From contig CANFZC010000002.1 of assembly GCA_947451475.1 (NCBI GenBank), forward strand, positions 27,508 through 91,507: a DNA stretch of 64,000 nucleotides, given 5' to 3'. The DNA is from Flavobacteriaceae bacterium (lineage in GTDB: Bacteria; Bacteroidota; Bacteroidia; Flavobacteriales; Flavobacteriaceae). A program made the translations under genes and the position numbers. The notes under the pieces were generated by a model. It was given only the letters and a program-made list of their open reading frames with translations. It was not told the origin of the DNA and did not search any database. Positions 51,863 to 61,741 of this stretch are shown here, piece by piece; within the stretch, counting starts at the first letter, position 1; each line of letters opens with the position of its first letter.

Positions 51863-52864
51863 ATGAATAAATACCTTTTAGTACCGCTACTTTATTTAGT
51901 TTATTCCAACGTTTGTTATTCTCAACTTGAGTCGGCATCAATAGAGGGAGCCACTCAAGGGACAACTTATCATATTACTTATTTGGATACCAAACACCGG
52001 AATTTACAACCTGAGATTGAAAAAATATTAGTTGATTTTGATTTTTCTGTATCTACTTACAATCCATTTTCAATAATAACAAGAGTTAATCGAAATGATA
52101 ACGATGTAAAGGTAGACCACTATTTTAAAACTTGTTTTAAAAAAGCCAAAGAGGTGTGGAAAAACACGAATGGAGCCTTTGACCCCACCGTGTTACCGCT
52201 AACCAATGCGTGGGGATTTGGTCCTGGAAAGAAAGAGAAAATTGAAAAAGAAAAAATAGATAGTATTTTACAGTTTGTAGGCTTTAATTTAATTGAATTA
52301 AAAGGCGCTAGAATTATCAAAAAGGATCCTCGTGTTGCACTTGATTTTAATGCGTTTGCTCAGGGATATTCTGTGGATGTCGTTGCTGCTTTTTTAAACA
52401 AAAAAAATATAAAATCCTATATTGTTGAAATTGGTGGGGAGGTTTATGCTAAGGGAACAAATTTTGGCAAACCCTGGGAAATTGGATTAGAACAACCAAA
52501 AGACAACAAAGAGAGCATTAACCCCATTCTTGCCAAAGTAATTTTAAAAAATAGCGCTGTATCAACCTCCGGGAACAACCGTAGGTATTTTATAGAGGAT
52601 GGTGTAAAATATGCCCACCATTTAGACCCAAAAACCGGTTATCCTGCCAAAAACACATTGCTTACAGCATCTCTATTTGCCAAAGACTGCATTACTACAG
52701 ATGCTTATGCGACAGGAGTTTTAGTAATGGGACTAGAAAAAGCTAAAGTATTTCTAAGTGTTCATCCCGAAATCAAAGCTTTTTTAATTTACAGCGATGC
52801 CTCGGGCAACTATATGTTTTATAAATCTCCTGGTTTAGAATCTATAGTAACTGAACTGAAATAA
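51863..52864 (+). CDS. apbE: FAD:protein FMN transferase (ApbE family)
   Basis: GATQGTTYHITY; FDPTVLPLTNAWGFGP; ALDFNAFAQGYSVD; VSTSGNNRRYF; HHLDPKTGYP; CITTDAYATGVLVMG. Confidence 0.93.
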   Translation: MNKYLLVPLLYLVYSNVCYSQLESASIEGATQGTTYHITYLDTKHRNLQPEIEKILVDFDFSVSTYNPFSIITRVNRNDNDVKVDHYFKTCFKKAKEVWKNTNGAFDPTVLPLTNAWGFGPGKKEKIEKEKIDSILQFVGFNLIELKGARIIKKDPRVALDFNAFAQGYSVDVVAAFLNKKNIKSYIVEIGGEVYAKGTNFGKPWEIGLEQPKDNKESINPILAKVILKNSAVSTSGNNRRYFIEDGVKYAHHLDPKTGYPAKNTLLTASLFAKDCITTDAYATGVLVMGLEKAKVFLSVHPEIKAFLIYSDASGNYMFYKSPGLESIVTELK

Positions 52865-52867
52865 AAA

Positions 52868-52893
52868 AAACAGCATCCAAAAGGATGCTGTTT
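52868..52893. terminator. Intrinsic terminator
   Basis: aaacagcatcc-aaaa-ggatgctgttt between convergent apbE and DUF2271 gene. Confidence 0.8.
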
Positions 52894-52922
52894 ATGTACT
52901 ATATAAGATGTACTAATTTCTT

Positions 52923-53723
52923 TTATTTATCCAATAAAACTTTATAGGTAGAAGTTCCATTATCATTGGTTACATTAATGATATATTCACCATTGGCATA
53001 ACTTGAAAGGTCAATTCTTTTCGATGACTTAGCATTCTCATCAGAAGAGATGTTTTCGTTATAAATAGTAGCACCTAAAAGATTCACTACTTTAACGTTT
53101 TTAACTTCATTTTTAAAGTTAAGATTAAACACTCCGTTGGATGGATTTGGATATACTACTACTTCAGGATTTAAGTTAAAATCAGCAATTGCTAAAGGTA
53201 CTGGAGTCCATGAGTATGACATTCCTGTAAAATTAGTATCTGCAGTTACTGGAGTTGAAGCTATTGCCGTTGGGCCTTTTGCGAAGGTAATATATTTAGT
53301 TGCTGTACCTGCTGTTCCATGATCCCATGTCTCTTGCACTGCTACTCTAAAATTTCCATCGGCTACAAGCACTCCAGAAACATTTTTACCATCCCAAGTT
53401 ACGGTAGTTGCTGCCATACTTGACAATGTTGATGTAGTTGTAATTCCTGTAACATTACCTGCCGCAGCGGTATTCCACGTAGGAAGGTGATTACTTTGAG
53501 TGTTTTTTCCTCTTACTAATAAAGATTTTACAAAGGTCCAAGTTGTACCTGTAGCGTTATATTCGATCCAAATTGCTAAACATCTTTTGGTTCCAGAATA
53601 TGTGGTCGAGTGTGTAGTTTGATTAACTGTAAAAGAAAAGGTTCCCGCCGTTTGACCTTTCACTGACATAGAAAGACATAGTAAAAAGGTTAATCCAAGT
53701 AATTTGTAATTTGTTTTCATCAA
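52923..53723 (-). CDS. DUF2271-like secreted protein with T9SS type A sorting domain
   Basis: Signal peptide; RCLAIWIEYNATGTTWTFVKSLLVRGKNTQSNHLPTWN...VTWDGKNVSG...FRVAVQETWDHG; C-terminus VVYPNPSNGVFNL...YKVLLDK. Confidence 0.8.
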   Translation of the reverse strand: MMKTNYKLLGLTFLLCLSMSVKGQTAGTFSFTVNQTTHSTTYSGTKRCLAIWIEYNATGTTWTFVKSLLVRGKNTQSNHLPTWNTAAAGNVTGITTTSTLSSMAATTVTWDGKNVSGVLVADGNFRVAVQETWDHGTAGTATKYITFAKGPTAIASTPVTADTNFTGMSYSWTPVPLAIADFNLNPEVVVYPNPSNGVFNLNFKNEVKNVKVVNLLGATIYNENISSDENAKSSKRIDLSSYANGEYIINVTNDNGTSTYKVLLDK

Positions 53724-53738
53724 TTGTGGTATTTATAT

Positions 53739-54272
53739 TTATTTATTTTCTAATGCTAATTTAAAGTTGATTTTTGAAGTTTCTGCTAGTGTTTTTTTAG
53801 CAAGTGCTGGAACATCGATTTTATAGTCGGACAATTTGATAGTAAAGCTTCCAGCGATGGTTACTTTAGCTCCATCGTTGCCTACGGTTACTTTTGTTTT
53901 AACTTTATTGGTAACCCCGTGAATGGTTAAATCACCTTCGGCATCATAGCTGCCCGCTTTTCCTTCATAACCTAACACTTTTCCGTCAAAACTTGTTTTA
54001 GGAAACTTATCACTTTCCATGTAATTTTCATTGAAGTGTTCCTCCATTAAGGGAGACTTGAACTTGAATGATTTTACCATACCTTGAACTACTAGTTTTC
54101 CTGTGGTTTTATCAAAAATACTAGAAACGGTTTTGTTGTTTCCAATAACTTCATCTAAAGCTCCAGGTACTGTAGCGTCAAACTTAATCTCTCCCTCACG
54201 CGTTAACATTTTTTGAGAAAAAGTAACACCTCCTATTAAAAGTGCTATAACTAAAATTGCGATTTTTTTCAT
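53739..54272 (-). CDS. YceI family periplasmic protein
   Basis: KMLTREGEIKFDATVPGALDEVIGNNKTVSSIFDKTTGKL...GDLTIHGVTNKVKTKVTV. Confidence 0.88.
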   Translation of the reverse strand: MKKIAILVIALLIGGVTFSQKMLTREGEIKFDATVPGALDEVIGNNKTVSSIFDKTTGKLVVQGMVKSFKFKSPLMEEHFNENYMESDKFPKTSFDGKVLGYEGKAGSYDAEGDLTIHGVTNKVKTKVTVGNDGAKVTIAGSFTIKLSDYKIDVPALAKKTLAETSKINFKLALENK

Positions 54273-54308
54273 ACTATCTATTTTATTGTGGTATTTGGTT
54301 ACTATTGC

Positions 54309-54659
54309 TTACGGTTGGAATCCAGTATTTTTCCATTGTAAAATCAATTTTATTTTTGCTTTTGAAAGTGGAGCACCACCTTTGGGCATTGTTTTGGTAG
54401 TATCTATGTCTCTGATTGTACTTCCAAATTCCACGCTTTCTCTGATGGTGTTATAATCATAATATTCATTATAACCTCCTTGTGATGTATTCCCTTGGAA
54501 ATGACAAGTAGTACATTGACTATCAAACAATGGTTTAATATTTTTTTCAAAAGAAGGGTTTTCAACATATCCTCCAATTTCGTCATAGGTATGAGAATCA
54601 CACGAACTCCCTAGTACACTTATGAATACTACCGCTACTATTACTTTAAACTTTTTCAT
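54309..54659 (-). CDS. Monohaem c-type cytochrome-like lipoprotein
   Basis: Lipobox ISVLGSSC; single CTTCH haem motif; TMPKGGAPLSKAKIKLILQWKNTG near C-terminus. Confidence 0.82.
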   Translation of the reverse strand: MKKFKVIVAVVFISVLGSSCDSHTYDEIGGYVENPSFEKNIKPLFDSQCTTCHFQGNTSQGGYNEYYDYNTIRESVEFGSTIRDIDTTKTMPKGGAPLSKAKIKLILQWKNTGFQP

Positions 54660-54661
54660 AA

Positions 54662-55528
54662 TTAAAATACTCTATACATGTTAAACCCAAAAAATATCCC
54701 TCTTTGTCCTTGGTCCCAAGTTCCTAAACCATTGGTAAAATAAGCAACGTCATTCATAGCTTGGCTATTAGAGAACAGCAATTGGAAGATATGACCTCCT
54801 GTGTCAATATCCATACCAATCGACAACGGATTGTGATATGGACTGTCTTTCATAGTGCTTAGACGGGCCGCATAATCCATATTAACACTAATTCTTTTAG
54901 ATACTTTTAGTCTACCACCAGCTGCTAGTAAGAATTGATCTTTCTTTTCTTCTGTTGGTTCGTATAAATTTTTGTGCACAAATATTGGGTCAATTTCTAA
55001 TGAAAACGACTCACTAACCTTCGTTGAAATCAATAACTGAGAAGTAAAAGCTAAACGATCTGAAAACTTTAATGCTGGATCTATTTCCTTTTTCAATGCA
55101 CTGTTGGCATCTACTGTATTGTATACTGCAATAGTGAATGGAAAACCATTTTCCATTTGATTTGCAATACGAAGTTTGGAAGCTAGCTCATAGGTCTTAT
55201 TATAGGTATGTCTGGACATTCCAAGAGACCACCAATTTGTTACTCCGTAGATACCACCAATTTTTGTGTAAGCCGCGTCTAAACCAAAGAAGTTTTCTAG
55301 ACCATTGGTACAATCTCCGAAACGGTGAGAGACTAAGAAATACCAATCATTTTTGGCTGGTAATTTAGTGGATTGAATATTACATATTTGTAATCCTTTA
55401 AATGCAGCGGAAGCCGCTACTTTTTCTTTTGGCGCTGAGTCGAGTTCTTTCATCAGATCGTCTTGTGCACTTGCTACATTGAAAGCAAATAACAAAAGTG
55501 CTGAACTCGCAATTTTAATTAATTTCAT
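54662..55528 (-). CDS. DUF5777-like outer-membrane beta-barrel protein
   Basis: Signal peptide; WYFLVSHRFGDCTNGLENFFGLDAAYTKIGGIYGVTNWWSLGMSRHTYNKTYEL. Confidence 0.78.
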   Translation of the reverse strand: MKLIKIASSALLLFAFNVASAQDDLMKELDSAPKEKVAASAAFKGLQICNIQSTKLPAKNDWYFLVSHRFGDCTNGLENFFGLDAAYTKIGGIYGVTNWWSLGMSRHTYNKTYELASKLRIANQMENGFPFTIAVYNTVDANSALKKEIDPALKFSDRLAFTSQLLISTKVSESFSLEIDPIFVHKNLYEPTEEKKDQFLLAAGGRLKVSKRISVNMDYAARLSTMKDSPYHNPLSIGMDIDTGGHIFQLLFSNSQAMNDVAYFTNGLGTWDQGQRGIFFGFNMYRVF

Positions 55529-55542
55529 TTTGACTTTTTTTA

Positions 55543-55947
55543 TTATTTATTAAGATTACATTGGTCCAATTTTAATTCACCTAGAAGGTCATCGTATCCT
55601 ACGACACGTCCTTTTATAGTTACCGCTTGCCCTTCTTTTAAAGAAGCATCTGCTGCTATTAAATTACAGTTAACGCTTTCATCTAAAATTACCTCCTTAT
55701 TATTAACAGAAGTGATGGTTCCTGATACTGCTACTGGTTTTTCTAGGTACTTTTTATTTGATGCTTCCGTATTGGCTGTGAATTCGGCTACAATATTTTT
55801 GGTTGTTATCGTGAACGCTGCGGCTTCAGATTGCACATCTCTTTTACCGTAACTGTACACTAAATAATTTTTTACATAAGGAAAAGCTACGACTCCTGCT
55901 ATCACTAGCAAAATAAGCACTACTACTATTTTATTCTTTTTTTTCAT
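55543..55947 (-). CDS. OB-fold (tRNA_anti-like) membrane-anchored protein
   Basis: N-terminal TM; KKYLEKPVAVSGTITSVNNKEVILDESVNCNL...GQAVTIKGRVVGYDDLLGELKLDQC. Confidence 0.75.
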   Translation of the reverse strand: MKKKNKIVVVLILLVIAGVVAFPYVKNYLVYSYGKRDVQSEAAAFTITTKNIVAEFTANTEASNKKYLEKPVAVSGTITSVNNKEVILDESVNCNLIAADASLKEGQAVTIKGRVVGYDDLLGELKLDQCNLNK

Positions 55948-56273
55948 TTGTTATTCAATCACTTTAAATTTCTTCTGACTACTAATTTTGTTTAATGAAT
56001 TCACTTTTATTGGATGTTATTTTTTAAACAGACAATCCCATTCAAACCCTACCCAACTTCTTGAAAAAGTTTCGACAAAAGCAAAATAAAATAGATAAAA
56101 AGGCCTTTTATGCTGTTATAAGTACTTTTTTTCGTTCAATAACAACAAAATTAAAATACCTTAAACACTTAATTTACAGCTAGTAAGAACGTTAAACAAG
56201 CAAAGTTAACAATCTCCTAAAATAGTTTTCTTAAGTTTTGCTTAAGAAGAATAAAAAACAGTGTACTACTAAA

Positions 56274-58475
56274 TTACAAATGCAATAAACCAAACGCATT
56301 TAGGGATTTAATGGATTTGGAGAACCAGAATAGTTCAAAGTCGGGAAACTGCGTTTCGAAATCGGCTTTTAAATGAGCAAAGGTAGGTTGGCTTTCCTTT
56401 AAGGTTGTTACATTATCTTTTTGAATTCTTATAGAATTCAAAGTTTTTAGGAGCCACTCCCCTTTGTCCTTCTCTATAGTAATTTCGATTGCGTCTTTTT
56501 TATCTTGAAACAGCAGGTGCATCATTTCCCAGGAGGTTCCTTTCTTGGATTTCGTAAAGACCTCAACTTCGGGTTGGTTTCCCAGCCAAATTACTTTGGA
56601 GGAAGGTTTTATTGAGAAGTACTCTTCTGTTTCTAGCGCCGATTGGATAAAATTGGGTTTTATCGTAGTTCCCGGGATTTTGAAATCGAACCACTCTTTT
56701 AAATCATAGTCTAGTCCGATTCCATGCATGAAGTTGAAGAGTGACTTTTTAAGTCCGAAGCTGAATTTATCGTGGTCTATTCCGGTTTTGTCTATGAATA
56801 GAACATCATTATTGGCAAAGGAAATCTCGTTGAGTTGCGGAATAACACCAAACTCTTCGGGATTCATTCCGACAGGACTATGAGCGGTCATGGCGAATTG
56901 GTGCCAGAAACCTGATTGAACGATACCTAATTCGAACAATTGACGAACCATTTCGAGGCTGTCTATGGTTTCTTGAACGGTTTGCGTAGGATATCCGTAC
57001 ATTAGATAGGCATGCACCATGATACCAGCTTCGGTGAAATTGCTTGTTACTTGTGCCACTTGCGCTACGGTAACCCCTTTTTTGATCAGGTCTAATAATC
57101 TATCGGATGCTACTTCTAATCCGCCGCTGACGGCTATACATCCACTGGCTTGCAGGAGCATGCAAAGGTCTCGAGTAAAGTTTTTCTCGAAGCGGATGTT
57201 GGTCCACCAAGTAACTGTTAGTTTACGTCTTATGATTTCTAGGGCAACTTCTCGCATAAGTGCTGGAGGCGCTGCTTCGTCTACGAAATGGAAGCCACTT
57301 TCTCCTGTTTGTTCAATAAGTTGTTCCATGCGATCGACAAGAGTCTTTGCGGCTATGGGTTCGTAGAGTTTGATATAATCAAGCGAGATATCGCAGAGGG
57401 TACATTTCCCCCAATAGCAACCGTGTGCCATGGTTAGCTTATTCCAGCGACCATCGCTCCAGAGGCTGTGCATGGGGTTGGCAATCTCGATTACCGAGAT
57501 ATACTGCTGCAGGGGTAAATCGGAATAATCAGGGGTCCCTACTTCGCTTTGTTTGTAATCAGGTTTTGAAGTCGAATTTAGATACACTACTTCGTCATTT
57601 ACAAGACAGAACGTTCTTTTAAATTCTTCTTGAATCGCTGGCTGTGTAATGGCTTGGTATAGTAATTCAATGGGGCGTTCGCCATCATCAAGTGTAATAA
57701 AATCAAAGAATTGGAAAACGCGTTTATCGTTTAGTTGGCGAAGTTCGGTATTTGGGAATCCGCCGCCCATGGCTATTTTTAGGGTAGGATGTTGTTCTTT
57801 CAGGAATTGGGCACAACGAAAAGCGCTGTAGAGATTTCCTGGGAAGGGCACTGAGAAGCACACCAATTTGGGTTGTACTTCCTTAATTCTTTCGCTTAAA
57901 ATCTGCAAGGCTATACCATCAATATAGGTCTTGTCGTATTGCAGGGAAGCGTAGAGTTCGTCAAAGCTATTGGCACTGCGTCCAAGGCGTTCGGCATAGC
58001 GGCTGAAGCCAAAGTTTTCGTCTACACATTCGATGATGAAATCGGATAAATCTTCTAGATATAAAGTGGCTAGGTGTTTGGCTTTATCTTGCATTCCCAT
58101 GGTACCGAAAGCCCATTCCATATCGTCTAATTGGTCAAATCGGGACGCTTCTGGGAGGAAGTTACCGCTACAGATTTGCCTTGCGAGGGTATGATTTTTC
58201 CCTTGTAGGAAAAGCATAACGGCCTCGATGGTATTGCTGTATACTTCGTGTAATTGTGCGATACGCTGTGCATTGGCTGATTGAGGTGCTGCTGCTGCTT
58301 TAAAAACGTCGACTAAGCCCTCTTTAGAAAACAGTTTGTTAATCACTTCGATTCCCAGGTCCATTTGATAGGATGGAATGTTTTTGGTATTGAGAAACCC
58401 TTTCAAATAGGCCGTTGCGGGATAGGGCGTATTGAGTTGCGTAAAGGGAGGCGTAATTAAGAGTAAGTCTTTCAT
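56274..58475 (-). CDS. Radical SAM protein with degenerate B12-binding-like N-terminal domain
   Basis: MKDLLLITPPFTQLNTPYPATAYLKGFL; GCYWGKCTLCD; SGCIAVSGGLEVASDRLLDLIKKGVTV; HAYLMYGYPTQTVQETIDSLEMV. Confidence 0.85.
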   Translation of the reverse strand: MKDLLLITPPFTQLNTPYPATAYLKGFLNTKNIPSYQMDLGIEVINKLFSKEGLVDVFKAAAAPQSANAQRIAQLHEVYSNTIEAVMLFLQGKNHTLARQICSGNFLPEASRFDQLDDMEWAFGTMGMQDKAKHLATLYLEDLSDFIIECVDENFGFSRYAERLGRSANSFDELYASLQYDKTYIDGIALQILSERIKEVQPKLVCFSVPFPGNLYSAFRCAQFLKEQHPTLKIAMGGGFPNTELRQLNDKRVFQFFDFITLDDGERPIELLYQAITQPAIQEEFKRTFCLVNDEVVYLNSTSKPDYKQSEVGTPDYSDLPLQQYISVIEIANPMHSLWSDGRWNKLTMAHGCYWGKCTLCDISLDYIKLYEPIAAKTLVDRMEQLIEQTGESGFHFVDEAAPPALMREVALEIIRRKLTVTWWTNIRFEKNFTRDLCMLLQASGCIAVSGGLEVASDRLLDLIKKGVTVAQVAQVTSNFTEAGIMVHAYLMYGYPTQTVQETIDSLEMVRQLFELGIVQSGFWHQFAMTAHSPVGMNPEEFGVIPQLNEISFANNDVLFIDKTGIDHDKFSFGLKKSLFNFMHGIGLDYDLKEWFDFKIPGTTIKPNFIQSALETEEYFSIKPSSKVIWLGNQPEVEVFTKSKKGTSWEMMHLLFQDKKDAIEITIEKDKGEWLLKTLNSIRIQKDNVTTLKESQPTFAHLKADFETQFPDFELFWFSKSIKSLNAFGLLHL

Positions 58476-58679
58476 AGTTTTCTACGGTCAACAAATTTAG
58501 TTTAACTTTTTATAGATAACTAAGATTGAGGGTTAGAAAAATAGCAAAATGTAAGAATAAAAGTTGTAGTACTTGTAATAATAAGCTATTAAAGCATTGT
58601 AAAAACGAGCGTAACACCAGAGAGAGTAAGCGTTATCAATATCTTAGCTAAAGCTTATCCTAGTGGTATCTATGAAGTA

Positions 58680-58734
58680 AGTATGGACTAGGTATGGAGT
58701 AACCATGGAGTAAGTATGGAGTAAGTATGGAGTA
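58680..58734. repeat. 11-bp tandem repeat AGTATGGAGTA, 5 units
   Basis: agtatggacta/ggtatggagta/accatggagta/agtatggagta/agtatggagta. Confidence 0.93.
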
Positions 58735-58779
58735 ACCCCTACTTTATTACATACAAAACACTTTAAATCAATACATTAA

Positions 58780-58816
58780 AAAAAGGCAAGCCTACTGTAG
58801 GCTTACCTTTTTTTTG
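58780..58816 (-). terminator. Intrinsic terminator downstream of the DUF4369-like gene
   Basis: aaaaaaggcaagcctac-t-gtaggcttaccttttttt, one mismatch in the stem. Confidence 0.75.
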
Positions 58817-58857
58817 TAAGAATTTGAATTAATGTCGAATTGTATTTTTAAGGGAGA

Positions 58858-59571
58858 CTATCTTCCGTCTTTTTTTCTAGCGGCGATGAAATCGTTTAAT
58901 TTTTTACCGTAGAGCGATTTAGCCACTTTTGGGGACATTGACTTTTGGATGGTATCTAGGAATTTCAGGTTGATGTCGTAGATTTCGGCTAGGGTTACAT
59001 AGGGTGCTACTTCGTGGTCACCGTGGTTTACCGCAAAATTGGTAGTGTAAAGGTATTTTCTTTTGGTGATGCTTTTTTGCTCCTCTTCAATTCTATTGAC
59101 TTCCTCTGTATTTTTATCTTTAAAGGCATTGAATTTCTTTTCAATTAAAGTGAGGTCTTGGTCTACATATCTTGAGACTACTTTTTTGTACTCGTCGTAT
59201 AGTTCTTGATTTTTAGAACCTGTTATTTTGGCATCGGCGGTGAAGAAATCGAGGGATGTTTCGATATTCATTGTTCCTTTTTCAGCAAAAAACGGAATGT
59301 TATTATCTAGAGAATTACTCACACCCCTATCTAGGAACAAGTAGAGCATTTCTGGTGACTTTAAATCCAGTTCGCTGGAGAAATGGGCATCACCATTTAT
59401 TTTTATTGTATCGAGCGCTATTAACTTATTTTCATTAATTCGTTGGATATACAAGGTTCCTTTTTTTAGTCCTTTAATATAACCCGTCAACAAGAAATCT
59501 TTGGTTTGTTTTTTATCGGAACAAGAGACCAATAAAATTACTGATAAGAAGGCTAGGAACGATTTATACAT
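58858..59571 (-). CDS. DUF4369-like lipoprotein
   Basis: Lipobox VILLVSC; FLLTGYIKGLKKGTLYIQRINENKLIALDTIKINGDAHFSSEL. Confidence 0.75.
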   Translation of the reverse strand: MYKSFLAFLSVILLVSCSDKKQTKDFLLTGYIKGLKKGTLYIQRINENKLIALDTIKINGDAHFSSELDLKSPEMLYLFLDRGVSNSLDNNIPFFAEKGTMNIETSLDFFTADAKITGSKNQELYDEYKKVVSRYVDQDLTLIEKKFNAFKDKNTEEVNRIEEEQKSITKRKYLYTTNFAVNHGDHEVAPYVTLAEIYDINLKFLDTIQKSMSPKVAKSLYGKKLNDFIAARKKDGR

Positions 59572-59602
59572 GATCTTATTTTTTTTGGCAATAATACTAA
59601 AA

Positions 59603-59635
59603 AAAACCTCAATTTGAGTGTCAAATTGAGGTTTT
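59603..59635 (-). terminator. Intrinsic terminator downstream of M61 peptidase gene
   Basis: aaaacctcaatttga-gtg-tcaaattgaggtttt, perfect 15-bp stem. Confidence 0.85.
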
Positions 59636-59656
59636 GAATTAGTTTGTCACTAGGGT

Positions 59657-61519
59657 TTATCCTTTTAACCAAGCATTGTTTAGTTTTTCTTTGGCAGTAT
59701 CGGACATTTTGTATCCTTCTACTTCCATGGTGGATGGTTTTACTTTACCTGTTAGGGTTTGTACAGTCCCTTCTCGTCTTATTTTGACACTGATGGCGTC
59801 ATCGGTTTGCCAATTTTGAGCACCGATAATCATATCATAGATATTATCTAAATTATAGGCTTTATCGTTGATGGCAAGAATTACATCACCCCCTCTTAAT
59901 CCTAGACCGTTCATGAAATCATTCAGTTCTGTTTCGGGAATGATTACAATTTCTTTATTGTTAGGATTAATGGTTATGTAGGGTGTTGATTGATCTTTTA
60001 AGAATGGATTACCCGGTAGGGTAACTTTGGTTTTGGTTACCCCCATTTTGCCGAAATACTCGTCGTAGGGAATTGGGGTATTACCCGCCACATAGGTTGC
60101 TAAAAATTGGCCCACTTCAGGATAGGTTAAGGCCGTTATTTTTGCAAATAATTCATCGTCATTGAAGGGTTTGGTTGGTCCGTATTCTTTAGACAGTTTT
60201 TTCATTAAATCAAGGATTCCTCGTTCGCCGTTACTTTTTTCGCGGATGATTATATCGATACACATTCCGATTAGAGCTCCTTTTTCGTATACATTAAGGT
60301 ATTGTTCTTTATAAGGAGACACTAAAACATTGGCGCTCATTTCGGTAAAAGGCATGGTATCGTTTAGGTTTGATGCATTAGAAATCTTCCCAGCCATCCT
60401 TTGATAAAATTCATCAGCCGTTATTAATCCTTGATTGATTTGGAATAAGTTGGCAAAATATTCTGTACACCCTTCATACATCCATAGATGTTTTGACATT
60501 TTAGGATTATTGTAGTCAAAGAATTGAATTTCCTTAGAATGAATACTTAAAGGCGTAACGGTATGGAAAAATTCGTGAGATACCACATCTTTTATTTGTT
60601 CGCCCAGATCTTCAGCTGGCATTGCTTCTGGGAAGCAAACAGAGGTTGACGTATGGTGTTCAAGAGCTCCATAACCTTTTGCATCGTTTTCATTTTCTGC
60701 TAAGTACAGTAGGACTGTATATCTTTTATTGGTATTGATTGAACCTAAAAAGGCTTTTTGGGCACGCATGGTTTTTTCTAAGTAAGGCAATAGGGATTTG
60801 GCAGAGTGCACTCCGTTAGGTGAATAAACACTGAACAAGATTTCCATACCGTCTACCGTAAATTTTTCGAAATCGGGTTTGGCATACATGATTGGGTTAT
60901 CGACAAGATCAAAATAACGTGAGGTCACAAAATTGTCGACAGTATCACTTTTATCTAAATCTACCATAGAAGTAGCTCCAAAAAGAGAAGCTGGATGTTT
61001 TATAGTAACGTTGTATTTTATTTCTTTATTATTCTCAAAATAGCCCACAAAACAATGGTTGTTTAGCATGAAGCTTTTACTTTCTAAAATAGTACTTCCT
61101 GCCGGTGAGAAGATATCGTCTTTTCCGAATCCGGTTCCCTTTTCGGAATCGTAGGTATCATTTACCCAATAAGTCACTTTGGCTAATGCCTTAGCTTTTG
61201 AAATGGTCCAAGAATTATCATCTGACTTGGTTGTAGCTATTTCTTTGCCTTTGCTATCATAGGCTTTTAAATCGTCAATAAGTTTCCCATAGTTGTCATA
61301 GGAATAAGTACCCGGAACTGTTTTTGGGATGTGGAAAACTATTTCATTAGACGTGAATTTAGGGGGTGTAATGGTCACCATTACTTTATCCTCTTTCACT
61401 TGATTTAAATCGATACTTACTTTAAGTTCTGTCGTTTTTGCTGGGGCTTTTTTTTGTGCCGACACATTCCCATTGGAAAGAGTTAAAGCTAATAAGGCAC
61501 TAAGAATTAGTTTTTTCAT
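59657..61519 (-). CDS. M61 family metallopeptidase with PDZ domain
   Basis: VVSHEFFHTVTPLSIHSKEI (HExxH-like HEFFH); MYEGCTEYFANL; C-terminal PDZ. Start at 61519 gives a clean signal peptide. Confidence 0.9.
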   Translation of the reverse strand: MKKLILSALLALTLSNGNVSAQKKAPAKTTELKVSIDLNQVKEDKVMVTITPPKFTSNEIVFHIPKTVPGTYSYDNYGKLIDDLKAYDSKGKEIATTKSDDNSWTISKAKALAKVTYWVNDTYDSEKGTGFGKDDIFSPAGSTILESKSFMLNNHCFVGYFENNKEIKYNVTIKHPASLFGATSMVDLDKSDTVDNFVTSRYFDLVDNPIMYAKPDFEKFTVDGMEILFSVYSPNGVHSAKSLLPYLEKTMRAQKAFLGSINTNKRYTVLLYLAENENDAKGYGALEHHTSTSVCFPEAMPAEDLGEQIKDVVSHEFFHTVTPLSIHSKEIQFFDYNNPKMSKHLWMYEGCTEYFANLFQINQGLITADEFYQRMAGKISNASNLNDTMPFTEMSANVLVSPYKEQYLNVYEKGALIGMCIDIIIREKSNGERGILDLMKKLSKEYGPTKPFNDDELFAKITALTYPEVGQFLATYVAGNTPIPYDEYFGKMGVTKTKVTLPGNPFLKDQSTPYITINPNNKEIVIIPETELNDFMNGLGLRGGDVILAINDKAYNLDNIYDMIIGAQNWQTDDAISVKIRREGTVQTLTGKVKPSTMEVEGYKMSDTAKEKLNNAWLKG

Positions 61520-61704
61520 TACTAAAAAGTTAAATTTTTTTGAATAAGACCACAAATGTACTACAATGTTACAGTTGATTTTAACATTTAAGTATTGATT
61601 AACTAAAAAGAATCTTATTAATTTTTTCTAGGAATCACCTCCTATTATGGGGATAGTATTCCAAGGGTTCAATGGTAAAGCGAAAGAACTCGGAAAGGCT
61701 TATA

Positions 61705-61741
61705 AACAAAAAGACTCTTGAGGTTCAAGAGTCTTTTTGTT
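61705..61741 (-). terminator. Intrinsic terminator, 17-bp stem
   Basis: aacaaaaagactcttga-ggt-tcaagagtctttttgtt at the end of the minus-strand gene. Confidence 0.85.

Noticed and set aside
56228-56248. ttcttaag-ttttg-cttaagaa hairpin
   Set aside because: Only 8 AT-rich bp and no clean T-run; could be a weak terminator for the radical SAM gene but not supportable.
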